Of a stretch of 64,000 bases of DNA, positions 36,756 to 46,426 are shown in pieces. The notes below the pieces were generated by a model. The model ran no database searches, was not told the DNA's origin, and was given only the letters and a program-made list of their open reading frames with translations. The DNA lies in NCBI GenBank assembly GCA_050633105.1, contig JBOEFW010000007.1, forward strand, positions 1-64,000, written 5' to 3'. This DNA is from Aureispira sp050633105. Its GTDB lineage: Bacteria; Bacteroidota; Bacteroidia; Chitinophagales; Saprospiraceae. The position numbers were made by a program, and so were the translations under genes. Every line of letters begins with the position of its first letter. The first letter of the stretch is position 1.

Positions 36756-37379
36756 CTAGGGCTTCATAGCATCCAATACAAACTGGGTAACGGTCTGCTT
36801 TCGTTTAACCATAAAGCGCTCCATTCGTTCATCATCAATCCCTAAGATTCGCTGCAAGACCGTTTGTGCCATAATAGGCAATAGACACAAGGATAAGATA
36901 TTAACAATCAATTCAGCGGGTTTAAGATCAGATTGGATACTCCCCTGCTCTATTCCTTCCTGAATTTGGCTACTAATCAATGGTAGCACCTTCCCAACCA
37001 AGCCATCGTCGTATTCCAAAATACTCTGAAAAAGCTTTTCGGGGTTATTGCTCAATTCATTGATGATAAAATTAGACAAAAAGGGTTCTTCTAAAAATAG
37101 GTCAATAGTCAATTCTACCAAGTGTGCTATTTTAGTTTGTAAATTAGATTCCTCTAAAAATACATCCATCAGCTGAGGAGTAATGGAGCGAACACTTTGA
37201 GAAAAGACTTGATCAAACAATTTTTGCTTGGAACGAAAGTAGTAATGCAACATGGCTTTGTTAACCCCTGCATCATCCGCAATCTCTTGCATCCGTGCTC
37301 CTTTTAAGCCTTTTTGATAAAACACTTTCTTAGCTGCCGCTAATATTTTTTCCTCTGTTGATTGTTTATTAGAATCCAT
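36756..37379 (-). CDS. TetR family transcriptional regulator
   Basis: A 207-residue one-component regulator. The N-terminal helix-turn-helix is clear: EKILAAAKKVFYQKGLKGARMQEIADDAGVNKAMLHYYFRSKQKLFDQVF (first 20 given by key residues: KVFYQKG, IADDAGV, YYFRSK). The C-terminal ~150 residues form the ligand-binding and dimerisation part, variable as usual. No efflux pump or enzyme gene that it might control adjoins it; the nearest gene upstream encodes a 93-residue unknown protein on the same strand. The target is unknown. Confidence 0.9.
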   Translation of the reverse strand: MDSNKQSTEEKILAAAKKVFYQKGLKGARMQEIADDAGVNKAMLHYYFRSKQKLFDQVFSQSVRSITPQLMDVFLEESNLQTKIAHLVELTIDLFLEEPFLSNFIINELSNNPEKLFQSILEYDDGLVGKVLPLISSQIQEGIEQGSIQSDLKPAELIVNILSLCLLPIMAQTVLQRILGIDDERMERFMVKRKQTVTQFVLDAMKP

Positions 37380-37474
37380 CTTCTTGGTACTACTTATTTT
37401 TTCTTCTCATTAAGGGAGTAAGAGCCCTATATTGGCTCTGTATTTCCTGTAGGTGTTGATTCGTGCAAAAGGGT

Positions 37475-37756
37475 TTAAATAATTTCGTCCCACTCTTCTT
37501 CCTCTTGAATGTCTTGATGTTGGTGCAATAATACTTTTTTACTCTCGTACATTTCTTTAAAGCGTTGTGTAACATCACGCTGAAAAGTGGCGTCAACCAG
37601 CAATTTAAGATCATTCAAGCCCTGCAATTGAGCAGAAGCATCAAATTTAAAGGTCTGTTCCAACATATCCGCCTCAAATTTCACAATAAAGCGTTCATTG
37701 TTCTTAAAAACAGTGGTTTTGTATCCTTTAGTATCTAGGTATCCTATAACTCTCAT
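37475..37756 (-). CDS. Small conserved-looking hypothetical protein
   Basis: A 93-residue soluble protein, probably a genuine gene because of its regular alternating pattern: MRVIGYLDTKGYKTTVFKN, then RFIVKFEADMLEQTFKFDASAQL, and an acidic tail EEEEWDEII. No known domain is recognised. It lies upstream of the TetR gene on the same strand with a gap of 95 bases. No signal peptide or membrane segment. Confidence 0.55.
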   Translation of the reverse strand: MRVIGYLDTKGYKTTVFKNNERFIVKFEADMLEQTFKFDASAQLQGLNDLKLLVDATFQRDVTQRFKEMYESKKVLLHQHQDIQEEEEWDEII

Positions 37757-38047
37757 TCTATCTAGTTGTGTAGGGGATGATTCGTATTAATGCTCTAAAG
37801 CAAAGCCAAGATAGGGCTAAAAATCAATAAATCCTGTCACAAGACCATAGTTCTATCGCTTCTTTTTCTTTCAATTATTAATCGATCCACAAAAAAGTCC
37901 ATTTTTTTAAAGCACAAGGAGCAGCAATACAGGGCAATGGTGCGTTTTGTCAACAAAGATGCTTACTTTTAAAAGGATAGTTCTACTCGCTGTTTTTACC
38001 GCATCTGAAAAATCAGCTTAGGATTACAGGAAATAAATCATTCAAAT

Positions 38048-38635
38048 ATGGCCATTGCTTTGAATATTTCAACCACTACATCAACCTCGGAAAACGTGCC
38101 TGCGCACAGCGAAGAAGCCCAAATGATTATGGGCTGCTTGGCGGAGGAGCGTTGGGCACAGAAAAAACTCTACGAATCCCATTATGGAAAAATGATGGGT
38201 GTCTGTCTTCGTTATTCTAATAATGGAGAGGATGCTAAAGACATTCTCAATGAAGGGTTCATTAAAGTGTTTCGTTACCTACATCGCTACAAGATTGGTA
38301 CTTCTTTAGAAGGCTGGATCAGACGAATTATGATTAATACTTCTATTGATTTTTATCGAAAATCGATCCGTCACCGTACAGAAGATATTGAATACGCTTC
38401 GAATACTAAAGCCACAGGAGCAGATGCGATTAGCAGTTATTCTGCTAAAGAAATCCTATCTGTCATACAAACACTTCCGCCCTCCTACAGAGCTGTCTTT
38501 AATCTTTATGCCATAGAAGGTTATTCACACCGAGAAGTAGCCAACCAGCTTGGAATTTCCGAAAGCACCTCAAGATCTAATCTTGTTAAAGCACGTACTA
38601 AATTGAAGGCAATGCTCACTGAGCTCTACCAATAA
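38048..38635 (+). CDS. ECF-type (sigma-24-like) RNA polymerase sigma factor
   Basis: A 195-residue extracytoplasmic-function sigma factor with region 2 (LRYSNNGEDAKDILNEGFIKVFRYLHRY, EGWIRRIMINTSIDFYRK) and region 4 (LPPSYRAVFNLYAIEGYSHREVANQLGISESTSRSNLVKARTKLKAML; key residues SHREVANQLGIS in the helix-turn-helix). It has a 30-residue Thr-rich N-terminal extension. The following gene, 21 bases downstream, encodes a protein with an anti-sigma-like N-terminus, so the two are likely a regulatory pair responding to an envelope signal. Its regulon is unknown. Confidence 0.9.
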   Translation: MAIALNISTTTSTSENVPAHSEEAQMIMGCLAEERWAQKKLYESHYGKMMGVCLRYSNNGEDAKDILNEGFIKVFRYLHRYKIGTSLEGWIRRIMINTSIDFYRKSIRHRTEDIEYASNTKATGADAISSYSAKEILSVIQTLPPSYRAVFNLYAIEGYSHREVANQLGISESTSRSNLVKARTKLKAMLTELYQ

Positions 38636-38656
38636 ACATCTAGCCATTAGAAAACA

Positions 38657-40264
38657 ATGAAAAATAAAGATTTCGATAATATAGATAAACTAGCGCAAGA
38701 TGCTTTTGAGCATTTTGACGTGCCCCTTCCTTCTGGTGACTGGATGGCCTTCCAACAACAGTTGGATAGTGAATCGGCCATAGATGAGGTAGCCAAAGAT
38801 GCCCTAAAAGGGTATGAAGTTGCTTTACCAACCAATAGCTGGGCGGAGTTTGAGAAAATACACCAACGCAAAAAAGAAGGAGCCTTCTATGTTTGGTGGT
38901 ATAAAGCCGCTGAAATAGGTGTAATGACCCTTTTCTTATTAGGTACTGTTCTCAATCTTCCTTGTTCTAAAAAATCAACAGACAACAATTCGTTAGCCTA
39001 TGGTTCAACAACTACACTAAACTCTTCTACTGTTCTTAATCAAGATAAGGCAAAAGCAACAACCGCTAAACGCTTATCAGAAGTAATAACCACTGGCCAT
39101 AATACTATCGCCAATGCTACCACTTCTCCTGTTTCTAAGGAAACAACAGAACTATTAACAACAACGAAGGTTCCTACTATTAATAATAGTTCTTCTGCAG
39201 TAGCATCAAATAATACAGCTCCTACAAATACGGCATCACCAATAAGTTCTACAGCAAGTAACCAGAACAAGGCGACTCGTTTGGAGCTAGCAGTGATCAT
39301 GGTAGAACAAACAGAAGGAGCAGCAACTGATAATGGAACGGAAACTACAAATACAATAATAGCAAATCCATCCATTTCCAATCAGTCAACTGTTCTTACA
39401 AAAGAAGCAACTGTTGCTAAGAATACAGGAGCAGTAGTTCCAAATACAACCACACAGACAGCAACTAATACAAAGCGTACTGTTGTTAATATTGCAAACA
39501 ATACAACTAAACAAGAGCCATTAACACTAGAACAAGTATTGGCAATACAAAGCCAAACCTTGCAACTTGCTACTTCTGTAGAGGAAGAAAAGACCATTGA
39601 ACCTATTACAACCATTAGTGCTATAGAATTGAAAGCGCCCTATATTTGCCGCCACTACATTGGTGGAGTACTAGGTGTTGGTGCAAACATGACAACTAGT
39701 ATGGGAAATACTAGTATTGGCTACAATGGCGGATTGACGTACGAGAAAGAATTTTCTAGTAAAATCTCGCTGACGCTAGGACTTTTAGGCTCCTACAAGC
39801 GGTATGATCGTAGTGATCTGATTCCATTAGATCGCAGTCTAATTGATGGCAAAATCTACGAAATGACACAAGTTAAAAGCAGCAACTTAGTTTTAGTAGA
39901 AATTCCTTTGGATGTCAATTATACTTGTTTTAGAAGTGACAAATGGCGCATTTATGCTACGGCTGGCCTTTCGGCAAATGCGATCTTTAGTAGAACATAC
40001 ATGGGAAGCCAAGAAGTGGAAATCGATGGCTTAACCATTAGTACAGATCTAAATTCCAACGACTTTGAACGAGGCCTAACAGAAGGCGGTTCTGCACAAC
40101 AAAACATCTACCTTTCTTTGGGTGGTGGACTAGGTGTAGAGCGTAAATTAGGAGATAATTTGAGCTTGTATTTACTACCAACTTATCGTCATGGCATCAA
40201 TACCGTACACAGCGATTTGATTCATACCTTTAATGTGAATATTGGTATCAAAAAAGCGTTATAA
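38657..40264 (+). CDS. Anti-sigma-like / outer-membrane beta-barrel fusion protein
   Basis: A 535-residue protein with an unusual layout. Residues 1-70 hold two copies of a short motif (LAQDAFEHFDVPLPSGDWMAFQQQL and VAKDALKGYEVALPTNSWAEFEKI), as in Bacteroidota anti-sigma-type proteins. One membrane helix follows (about 76-98). Residues ~100-325 are a low-complexity Thr/Asn/Ser-rich linker, and ~330-535 is a beta-barrel of the outer-membrane kind, with YIGGVLGVGANMTTSMG, LSLGGGLGVERKLG and a final aromatic-poor strand. It directly follows the ECF sigma gene. The chain would have to span inner membrane, periplasm and outer membrane, and so could pass an outside signal to the sigma factor. Confidence 0.7.
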   Translation: MKNKDFDNIDKLAQDAFEHFDVPLPSGDWMAFQQQLDSESAIDEVAKDALKGYEVALPTNSWAEFEKIHQRKKEGAFYVWWYKAAEIGVMTLFLLGTVLNLPCSKKSTDNNSLAYGSTTTLNSSTVLNQDKAKATTAKRLSEVITTGHNTIANATTSPVSKETTELLTTTKVPTINNSSSAVASNNTAPTNTASPISSTASNQNKATRLELAVIMVEQTEGAATDNGTETTNTIIANPSISNQSTVLTKEATVAKNTGAVVPNTTTQTATNTKRTVVNIANNTTKQEPLTLEQVLAIQSQTLQLATSVEEEKTIEPITTISAIELKAPYICRHYIGGVLGVGANMTTSMGNTSIGYNGGLTYEKEFSSKISLTLGLLGSYKRYDRSDLIPLDRSLIDGKIYEMTQVKSSNLVLVEIPLDVNYTCFRSDKWRIYATAGLSANAIFSRTYMGSQEVEIDGLTISTDLNSNDFERGLTEGGSAQQNIYLSLGGGLGVERKLGDNLSLYLLPTYRHGINTVHSDLIHTFNVNIGIKKAL

Positions 40265-40318
40265 GCTTATAAAAAGAACAAACTTTCGTCAAAATCTACT
40301 CCTAGATTTTTTCTTTCT

Positions 40319-40356
40319 AAAGCAGTTAATACCTTCATGGTGTTAACTGCTTTTTT
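40319..40356 (+). terminator. Intrinsic terminator
   Basis: A 15-bp stem (40319-40333 with 40339-40353, one wobble pair) plus a T run, closing the sigma/anti-sigma pair. Confidence 0.85.
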
Positions 40357-40397
40357 AAAATTTTGGAGCACCGTTCTCCTCTTCTTATAATAAAACT

Positions 40398-41024
40398 ATG
40401 AAAGATCCTAGGCGCTATTTTATAGCAGGCATTGATACCAATGTTGGAAAAACGATTGTCTCCTCTATTGTAACCCAAGCCTTGGAGGCCGATTACTGGA
40501 AACCTGTTCAAGCAGGTGATTTGGACAACAGTGACAGCCTCAAAGTCGCTAGTTTATTAAGCAATCCACACAGCAAGATTCATCCAGAAACCTATCGCCT
40601 CAACACCCCTGCTTCTCCTCATTATGCGGCAGCCGTAGATGGTATTACGGTTGATGAACAACAATTTGCCCTCCCAGAAACCGACAACCACTTGGTGGTA
40701 GAAGGAGCAGGTGGTCTATTTGTTCCCTTGAACGACCACTACCTTCTTATTGATTTAATTAAAGCTTTAGAGATTCCTGTATTGTTAGTTGCTAACTTTT
40801 ATTTGGGATCTATCAACCATACCTTATCGTCTATTGATGCCCTCCAAGCGCGGTCTATTCCCATTGCAGGATTATTATTTAATGGAGCGATTACGCCTGC
40901 GTCCAAAGACTATATTTTAGCCTATAGTAAAGTCCCCTGTCTAGGAGAGATTCCCAAATTGGCGGCGCTCAACAAAAAAAACATTGCCAAACAGGCGGCT
41001 GCTTTACATGCTAAGCTAGTATAG
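40398..41024 (+). CDS. bioD: Dethiobiotin synthase
   Basis: BioD closes the ureido ring of dethiobiotin from DAPA, CO2 and ATP, the penultimate step of biotin synthesis. The P-loop YFIAGIDTNVGKTIVSSIV, KPVQAGDLDNSD and the magnesium/ATP motif VVEGAGGLFVPL are all present, as is PHYAAAVDG. The 208-residue length is normal. No other biotin genes adjoin; a terminator separates it from the sigma pair upstream, so it is transcribed alone. Confidence 0.92.
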   Translation: MKDPRRYFIAGIDTNVGKTIVSSIVTQALEADYWKPVQAGDLDNSDSLKVASLLSNPHSKIHPETYRLNTPASPHYAAAVDGITVDEQQFALPETDNHLVVEGAGGLFVPLNDHYLLIDLIKALEIPVLLVANFYLGSINHTLSSIDALQARSIPIAGLLFNGAITPASKDYILAYSKVPCLGEIPKLAALNKKNIAKQAAALHAKLV

Positions 41025-41250
41025 AGTAGAGTTATCTTATAAGAACACCACACAAAAACTGCCTTCAAAAAAGTGATTCTTGCTTATTTTATAAGCTGAA
41101 AGAAAGTCTTATTTTTTAGGACTACAACCTTCTTGTTTTTTTTCTCGGATTTACTATAAAATAAGTCAATTTAAGATTGGAAAAGTGAAACCTTTTAAGA
41201 ACAAAACTCGTTTTAAGAGATACACCCCCTACCTTAAAAACAAATCGCCG

Positions 41251-42126
41251 ATGAGACAGTTAAAAATCACGCAGAAGATTACCAATAGGGATAGTTTATC
41301 ATTGGATAAGTATCTCAATGAAATCGGCAAAATTGATTTAATTGATTCAGAAGAAGAAGCCGTTTTGGCGCAAAAGATTCGTGAAGGAGATGAAACAGCC
41401 TTGCACAAAATCACTAGAGCCAATTTACGTTTTGTTATTTCTGTTGCCAAACAATATCAAAACCAGGGTTTACCCCTTGTCGATCTCATTAATGAAGGAA
41501 ATGTAGGCTTAATCAAAGCAGCGAAACGCTTTGACGAAACCAAAGGCTTTAAGTTTATTTCTTATGCCGTTTGGTGGATTCGCCAATCCATTCTACAGGC
41601 AATTGTAGAACAAGCACGCCTTGTACGCTTACCTCTTAATAAGATTGGAACCAATAACCGCATTCGGGATGCGTATCAATCCTTTATGCAGGAATTTGAA
41701 CGCGAACCTAGTGCTGGAGAATTGGCCGACTTATTAGGCATTACTCAAAAAGAAGTAGAAGTTGTTTTACGCATTTCAGGGAAACACATTTCTGTAGATG
41801 CTCCTGTGAACAACGAAAATGGCAGCGATGCGATTACTGTCTTAGACACCTTGCCTAACAGTGGTTCTGAAGATGCTATTGAGAGTGATCTAATGCTCGA
41901 ATCCTTGCAAGAGGAGGTTAGAAATGGTTTAGCGACCTTATCTACCAAAGAAATTCAAGTCCTTACCTCTTATTATGGCCTTAACGGCCAACACCCAATG
42001 ACTCTAGAAGAAATTGGGGAATGGTGTGGACTGACCAGAGAACGTGTTCGCCAAATCAAAGAACGGGCCATTCGACGTTTACGCAAATCTAGTAACCGCA
42101 ACAATCTACGTTCTTACTTGGGCTAG
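41251..42126 (+). CDS. Second RpoD-like sigma factor
   Basis: A 291-residue paralog of the rpoD gene at 35000, with the same opening MRQLKITQKITNR and regions 1.2, 2 (GLPLVDLINEGNVGLIKAAKRFDETKGFKFISYAVWWIRQSILQAIVEQ by key residues), 3 and 4 (MTLEEIGEWCGLTRERVRQIKERAIRRLR). The -10 and -35 recognition parts are nearly the same, so the two may read the same promoters or differ by growth phase. I took the ATG at 41251 because it aligns with the paralog's start; a GTG at 41185 gives a basic 22-residue extension. Two short RpoD proteins only 5 kb apart are noteworthy. Confidence 0.9.
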   Translation: MRQLKITQKITNRDSLSLDKYLNEIGKIDLIDSEEEAVLAQKIREGDETALHKITRANLRFVISVAKQYQNQGLPLVDLINEGNVGLIKAAKRFDETKGFKFISYAVWWIRQSILQAIVEQARLVRLPLNKIGTNNRIRDAYQSFMQEFEREPSAGELADLLGITQKEVEVVLRISGKHISVDAPVNNENGSDAITVLDTLPNSGSEDAIESDLMLESLQEEVRNGLATLSTKEIQVLTSYYGLNGQHPMTLEEIGEWCGLTRERVRQIKERAIRRLRKSSNRNNLRSYLG

Positions 42127-42195
42127 TACTTATCCCATAAGCAGTAGTTCGATTGTTTTGTTAACACCTTAGATTGGGTCATTATTTTCGTTCAA

Positions 42196-42232
42196 AAAAG
42201 CCTTTGCTTGGAAATTCCAGCAAAGGCTTTTT
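42196..42232. terminator. Bidirectional intrinsic terminator
   Basis: A 14-bp stem (42196-42209 with 42219-42232) with A and T runs at the two sides, between the converging sigma and kelch genes. Confidence 0.85.
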
Positions 42233-42273
42233 TATTGCTGTCCATCTATTTCAAGGGGACGCTGGTAACAAGC

Positions 42274-43593
42274 TTATTCCATTTGTATCAACCTCTGTCC
42301 AGTATACTTCCCCTGCTGCACTTCCAAAATATACACCCCAGCTACTAAAGTTCTAAGATCTAAGGAGGCGGTTCGAACCGTTTCTTTTCCCATTTTCAGA
42401 CGAATGCCTGCTAAGTTTGTAACCTGATAAGACCAAGGTAGATCTTGTTCCAATTCTACTCGCAAATAATCCTTGGTGGGAGTGGGTGAAAGCACCAACG
42501 CTAAAGGAATTGGATTGGCTAAAATTGGTGTATTAACAAACGTCACAGAATCGGGTTCTAAAGCCAAACGCAAAGTTTTTCGACTGACCAACTGGTTCGC
42601 CTCCATACCTCCTACGGTATATTTCAGCGTATCATTAATGTCTCCTAAACCCCGTAAATCCATTGGGAAATCATATCCAAATTCTGCTTTAAACGTGTTG
42701 TTAGAACGATCAAACCAAAGGCTCCTTCCTAAAGGCGGTACACCACCTGTTCCATCATAAGCGCGTCCATTATAGTTATAGGTCTTATTAGAACCACCAA
42801 GCCAAATCACTTTATTATAAGCGGTAGTTGCAGCCATTCTATAGCCTCGTTGACCTCCCCAGGTAAAGTTGACCCAAGTAATCTGGGTTGGATTATTCGG
42901 ATCAATAATGCCGCGTCTAAAATAGAGCTGGATATTAAAGCTCCCTGCCATAGAAGCACCTCCAAAGTAGTAAATGGTATCGCCTATAATTGCTCCAGAA
43001 GCACCAAATGATTTAAAAATATTATCATTAGGAACACTTGTTCCTACTTGCCAAGTATTTGCACTAGGATTATAGATCTGCACATTAGGCACATTAGCCG
43101 TATTACTCCATCCTGTTACTACATAAATTAAACTATCACGCCACACCGCTTGTACTTGGTCATCAATAGGCACTGGAATAGGGGCGCCATCTGGCAAGTA
43201 ACTGTTGCTAGCAGGATCAAAAATATGTACTTTATCAGAGGAAGCTTCTCCCCCATTCGCAAAAACATGATACCCACCAATAATGTATAATTTATCTTGT
43301 ACACGACTCGCTCCCGCTGCTATTTTACCCAGAGTATCTGGCAAAGGAGGCAAGGTATCCCAAACATCGGTTTGGGTATTGTAACGATAAGAACGCAAGT
43401 GAATACCAGAATACAATTTGGTACTGTCGATGCCTCCAAAGGTATATACATGTGGGACACCATTCACAAATCCCTCCACAACAGCATTGTTGCTCACCCG
43501 TTCAGGTACCAATGCTTTGGGAGTAATTTGCCAAGATTGGGCGGACAATTGTAGAGTGATTAAAAGACAAAAAACGAGGTAGATATAACGCAT
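42274..43593 (-). CDS. Kelch-repeat protein with T9SS sorting domain
   Basis: A 439-residue secreted protein. After a signal peptide (YLVFCLLITLQLSAQ), about five kelch-like beta-propeller blades are visible (VYTFGGIDSTK, LYIIGGYHVF, IYVVTGWSN, IYYFGGASM, VIWLGGSNK). The last ~75 residues form a T9SS type A sorting domain, from LVLSPTPTKDYLRVEL to ILEVQQGKYTGQRLIQ. So it is secreted through the type IX system and probably held on the surface. I started at the Met right before the signal peptide (43593); 26 further residues upstream are open but atypical. The ligand or substrate of the propeller is unknown. Confidence 0.82.
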   Translation of the reverse strand: MRYIYLVFCLLITLQLSAQSWQITPKALVPERVSNNAVVEGFVNGVPHVYTFGGIDSTKLYSGIHLRSYRYNTQTDVWDTLPPLPDTLGKIAAGASRVQDKLYIIGGYHVFANGGEASSDKVHIFDPASNSYLPDGAPIPVPIDDQVQAVWRDSLIYVVTGWSNTANVPNVQIYNPSANTWQVGTSVPNDNIFKSFGASGAIIGDTIYYFGGASMAGSFNIQLYFRRGIIDPNNPTQITWVNFTWGGQRGYRMAATTAYNKVIWLGGSNKTYNYNGRAYDGTGGVPPLGRSLWFDRSNNTFKAEFGYDFPMDLRGLGDINDTLKYTVGGMEANQLVSRKTLRLALEPDSVTFVNTPILANPIPLALVLSPTPTKDYLRVELEQDLPWSYQVTNLAGIRLKMGKETVRTASLDLRTLVAGVYILEVQQGKYTGQRLIQME

Positions 43594-43707
43594 AAACTGT
43601 TGTTTTTCTAGTGGAGAATACCACACACAAGATACACCATTTTGACCTGAACTAGCATCTATTATAGCCACAGACCATTATTTTCCTTATCATAAGAGCC
43701 AATTATC

Positions 43708-44972
43708 ATGAAACGGCTCCTTTTATCTCTTCTACTCTTTGTTGGTTATACAAACCATGCACAGGAATTTGATTCTTTTGAGAATGGTTTAATTTACAGT
43801 CAACCAACCATGACACGATTGGCGCATATTGTGGATTCGCTTAACCTCCAACATCAAACGTGTCAGCAGTTTCCTCGTTTTAAATCCCCCCTCAAGGAGA
43901 AGGGTATTACCTCGCACTAAAAGTGTCTTCTAAAAATAGAAAAGCGCTCATCAAGGACTTAAAAGCCTCTATTTCTCTAGAAGCCTTCCAAACAAAATAT
44001 AACCCTAAAACAACCAAAAACTGTTACTTTATTCAACAGCAACACCTTAATAGTATAGGAAAACAAGTTTTGTCTTTTAGTAAGGTGAATACCGCTGGTA
44101 GGTTTAGTCCAAGTATCAGACTAGACAAGCATCTAAGTACTTATCAATATCCAACTACTATTCGTTGGGTTTATGATAAAGAAGCCTTATTAACAACAAG
44201 CTACTTAAGCATTTTTTATCTCCCACAAGGACTCGCTATTAAGCCCCTGCCCACGACCTACGCTCAATTGAGCGCCTATGTAGATTGTCTCATGAACCCT
44301 AGTTTTCCAAAAATGCTACCTCCCTCTGCTTCTATGGACAATTATGAAGGAAATAATTGGATTTCTTTACCCAAAAACTGGCAAAAGCTGCCCAAAGACA
44401 AGCAAAAATCTTTACTAGATACCTTGCGGACAATTCGTGTCATTGGATATTGCAGCCAAGACAGTAGGCCTAGAGAACATGCTGTCGCTATTGCCACTGT
44501 AGCAACACACACGACTCAATGGGAAGTGTTTTTAAGAGCGCATTTGGATGTCTTAAATGATCGTTTTTCTCGAAGAAGTGATGGCAATTATGCTTGGAAA
44601 GAGCGTCAAACCTATTTACAGGAATTAGAAGTATTGGAGATTAATGTACCCGATTTATTATTGGGCATTACTTTAAGAGTAGACCATCCCGAAGCATACC
44701 ATTATATGGGCAGCCTTGGTCGTTTGGGGCACGCTATTCTAGAATCCAAGGACTCGGCTATTATCCTAGAGCGCCTATTATTGATGATAAAAGATCCTCA
44801 ATTGGATTTATTCAACCGTCGTTTATTAGCTAATTTTTATTGGTCACATCTTCATTATTTACCTTTAGATGATCCTATTTTAGCTCTCCAAATCAAGCAA
44901 TTGAAAACAGCTCTAAAAAAACTCCCTATTACAATGACGGAAGGTCTAAAATTTGATCGTTGGGAAAACTAA
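43708..44972 (+). pseudogene. Secreted unknown protein, frameshifted at a C6 run
   Basis: A homolog of the intact gene at 45101. It opens with a signal peptide (LLLSLLLFVGYTNHAQ) and ENGLIYSQPTMTRLAHIVDSLN, then shifts frame at a run of six Cs (43886-43891) and stops at 43918-43920. Adding one C would restore the frame: the sequence would continue PPQGEGYYLALKVSS into the open frame that ends at 44972, aligning with LAQGKGFYVVLHLKK of the paralog. The total, 1266 bases with one added C, is 422 codons. The break is either a real mutation, a slippery phase-variable switch, or a sequencing error in a homopolymer. Function unknown. Confidence 0.75.
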
Positions 44973-45100
44973 AAGAAAAAAGACAATGCATTAAGCTAAA
45001 AAAGCGCTCTCCATAGAATTTTGTACATTAGAAGGGCAAGTCCATCTATACCTGCTCCTTTCATACATTATTAGCTAACTCTTCAACGTTGTTCTTCGAT

Positions 45101-46426
45101 ATGCCATTGTATTGCTTATTACTATTGTTCCTAACTAACTGCCACCTATCTGCACAATGTATTCTCCCGCTAGAAAATGGCTTATTATATAACAACAATG
45201 CGATGCAAATCCTTCATCAAGCAGTTGATTCCATTAACATCTCTTATAAAATTCAAAAAGACACCTCACCCATTCCTAATAGCCTAGCACAAGGCAAGGG
45301 TTTTTATGTAGTCCTCCATCTAAAAAAAGACGCCCGTAAGAAGCGCAAAGCCATAATAAAAGATCTACAGCAACAGATTTCCTTAAAGGATTTCCAGAAA
45401 AAGTACACTCCTGCTATTCAAGCAGAGGCGCTTGTATTAAAAATACCTCACCTACATACATCGGGTTCTGACAGCTTACAAACTGTTTTTTATTTTTACC
45501 AAGCCAATACCGATTCAGGAGAAGAGCATCTCCTATCTATAAAAAATAAGTTAGAGCGCTATCAACATTCCCCTTCCATCCGATGGGTTTACCAATGGAA
45601 AAAAGATGCATTAGAGGCTTTTTATTTTCCAGAAGGGCTAAACAAACCTTTATTACCTGCACCTTATGTTGCAGCTGCTCACTATGCCCAAACTTTACTA
45701 GATCCTACTATTCCATTAGTACTTCATCCATTAAATACACTGCCTACCTTTTTTAGAATGCATGACTGGTTTTCTTTCTATAGAGAAACTTTACCAAACT
45801 TGTCTAGAACAGAACAACAGACATTAATTGATAACCTCCGAAGAATGAACATAGAAGTTGGCTGTGGAGCCGATGAATCGCTCTGTTATCACGCTATTAT
45901 TTTAGCTAAATTAGCCGCTCAAACAGGTAATTATGCACTATTTATAAAAGCTCATTTAGAAGGGATTAGCAACTATAGCATGGTCTATGATTTAGGATAT
46001 TATTATGAATCCAACCAGCCTATTTATCACAGTGGTATTAGAGAGCTAGAACACCTAAATATTGATCTTACCGCCTTCACTGTAGGCCTACTACTTCACA
46101 CCTCTAGCTATAGTTTCTCTAATCAAATTCACTACAGCTCTATCTTACAACGCGCCTTGGTCGATGCCAAAAATCGAGAACAAATTCTACAACAAATAGC
46201 CGCTATGATTCAGGATAAGAAACTGGATCCTTTCCATCGTAGAGTAGCGGCTAAGTTTTACCACCAATTTTTATTCTTTCTTCCCAAAGAAGGCCCTTCA
46301 CTCCAACAACATATTGCGCTATTCAAAACAGCACTGCATAGTTTACCTTCTTACCTAAAACAGGGTTTAACAAATCACCCTTCTACTCGAATACCTAGAA
46401 GTAAAAGAAGAGGTAATCGGCATTAA
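45101..46426 (+). CDS. Secreted protein of unknown function, intact paralog
   Basis: A 441-residue protein with a signal peptide (LYCLLLLFLTNCHLSAQ) and no membrane anchor. It is the intact paralog of the broken gene at 43708, sharing ENGLLYNNNAMQILHQAVDSIN near the start, RKAIIKDLQQQISLKDFQ, SPSIRWVYQWKKD and the C-terminal PFHRRVAAKFYH region. A Cys-containing segment (MNIEVGCGADESLCYHAI) may form a disulfide or a metal site. No enzyme motif is recognised. I chose ATG 45101 over a TTG four codons upstream. The tandem arrangement points to recent duplication. Confidence 0.68.
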   Translation: MPLYCLLLLFLTNCHLSAQCILPLENGLLYNNNAMQILHQAVDSINISYKIQKDTSPIPNSLAQGKGFYVVLHLKKDARKKRKAIIKDLQQQISLKDFQKKYTPAIQAEALVLKIPHLHTSGSDSLQTVFYFYQANTDSGEEHLLSIKNKLERYQHSPSIRWVYQWKKDALEAFYFPEGLNKPLLPAPYVAAAHYAQTLLDPTIPLVLHPLNTLPTFFRMHDWFSFYRETLPNLSRTEQQTLIDNLRRMNIEVGCGADESLCYHAIILAKLAAQTGNYALFIKAHLEGISNYSMVYDLGYYYESNQPIYHSGIRELEHLNIDLTAFTVGLLLHTSSYSFSNQIHYSSILQRALVDAKNREQILQQIAAMIQDKKLDPFHRRVAAKFYHQFLFFLPKEGPSLQQHIALFKTALHSLPSYLKQGLTNHPSTRIPRSKRRGNRH

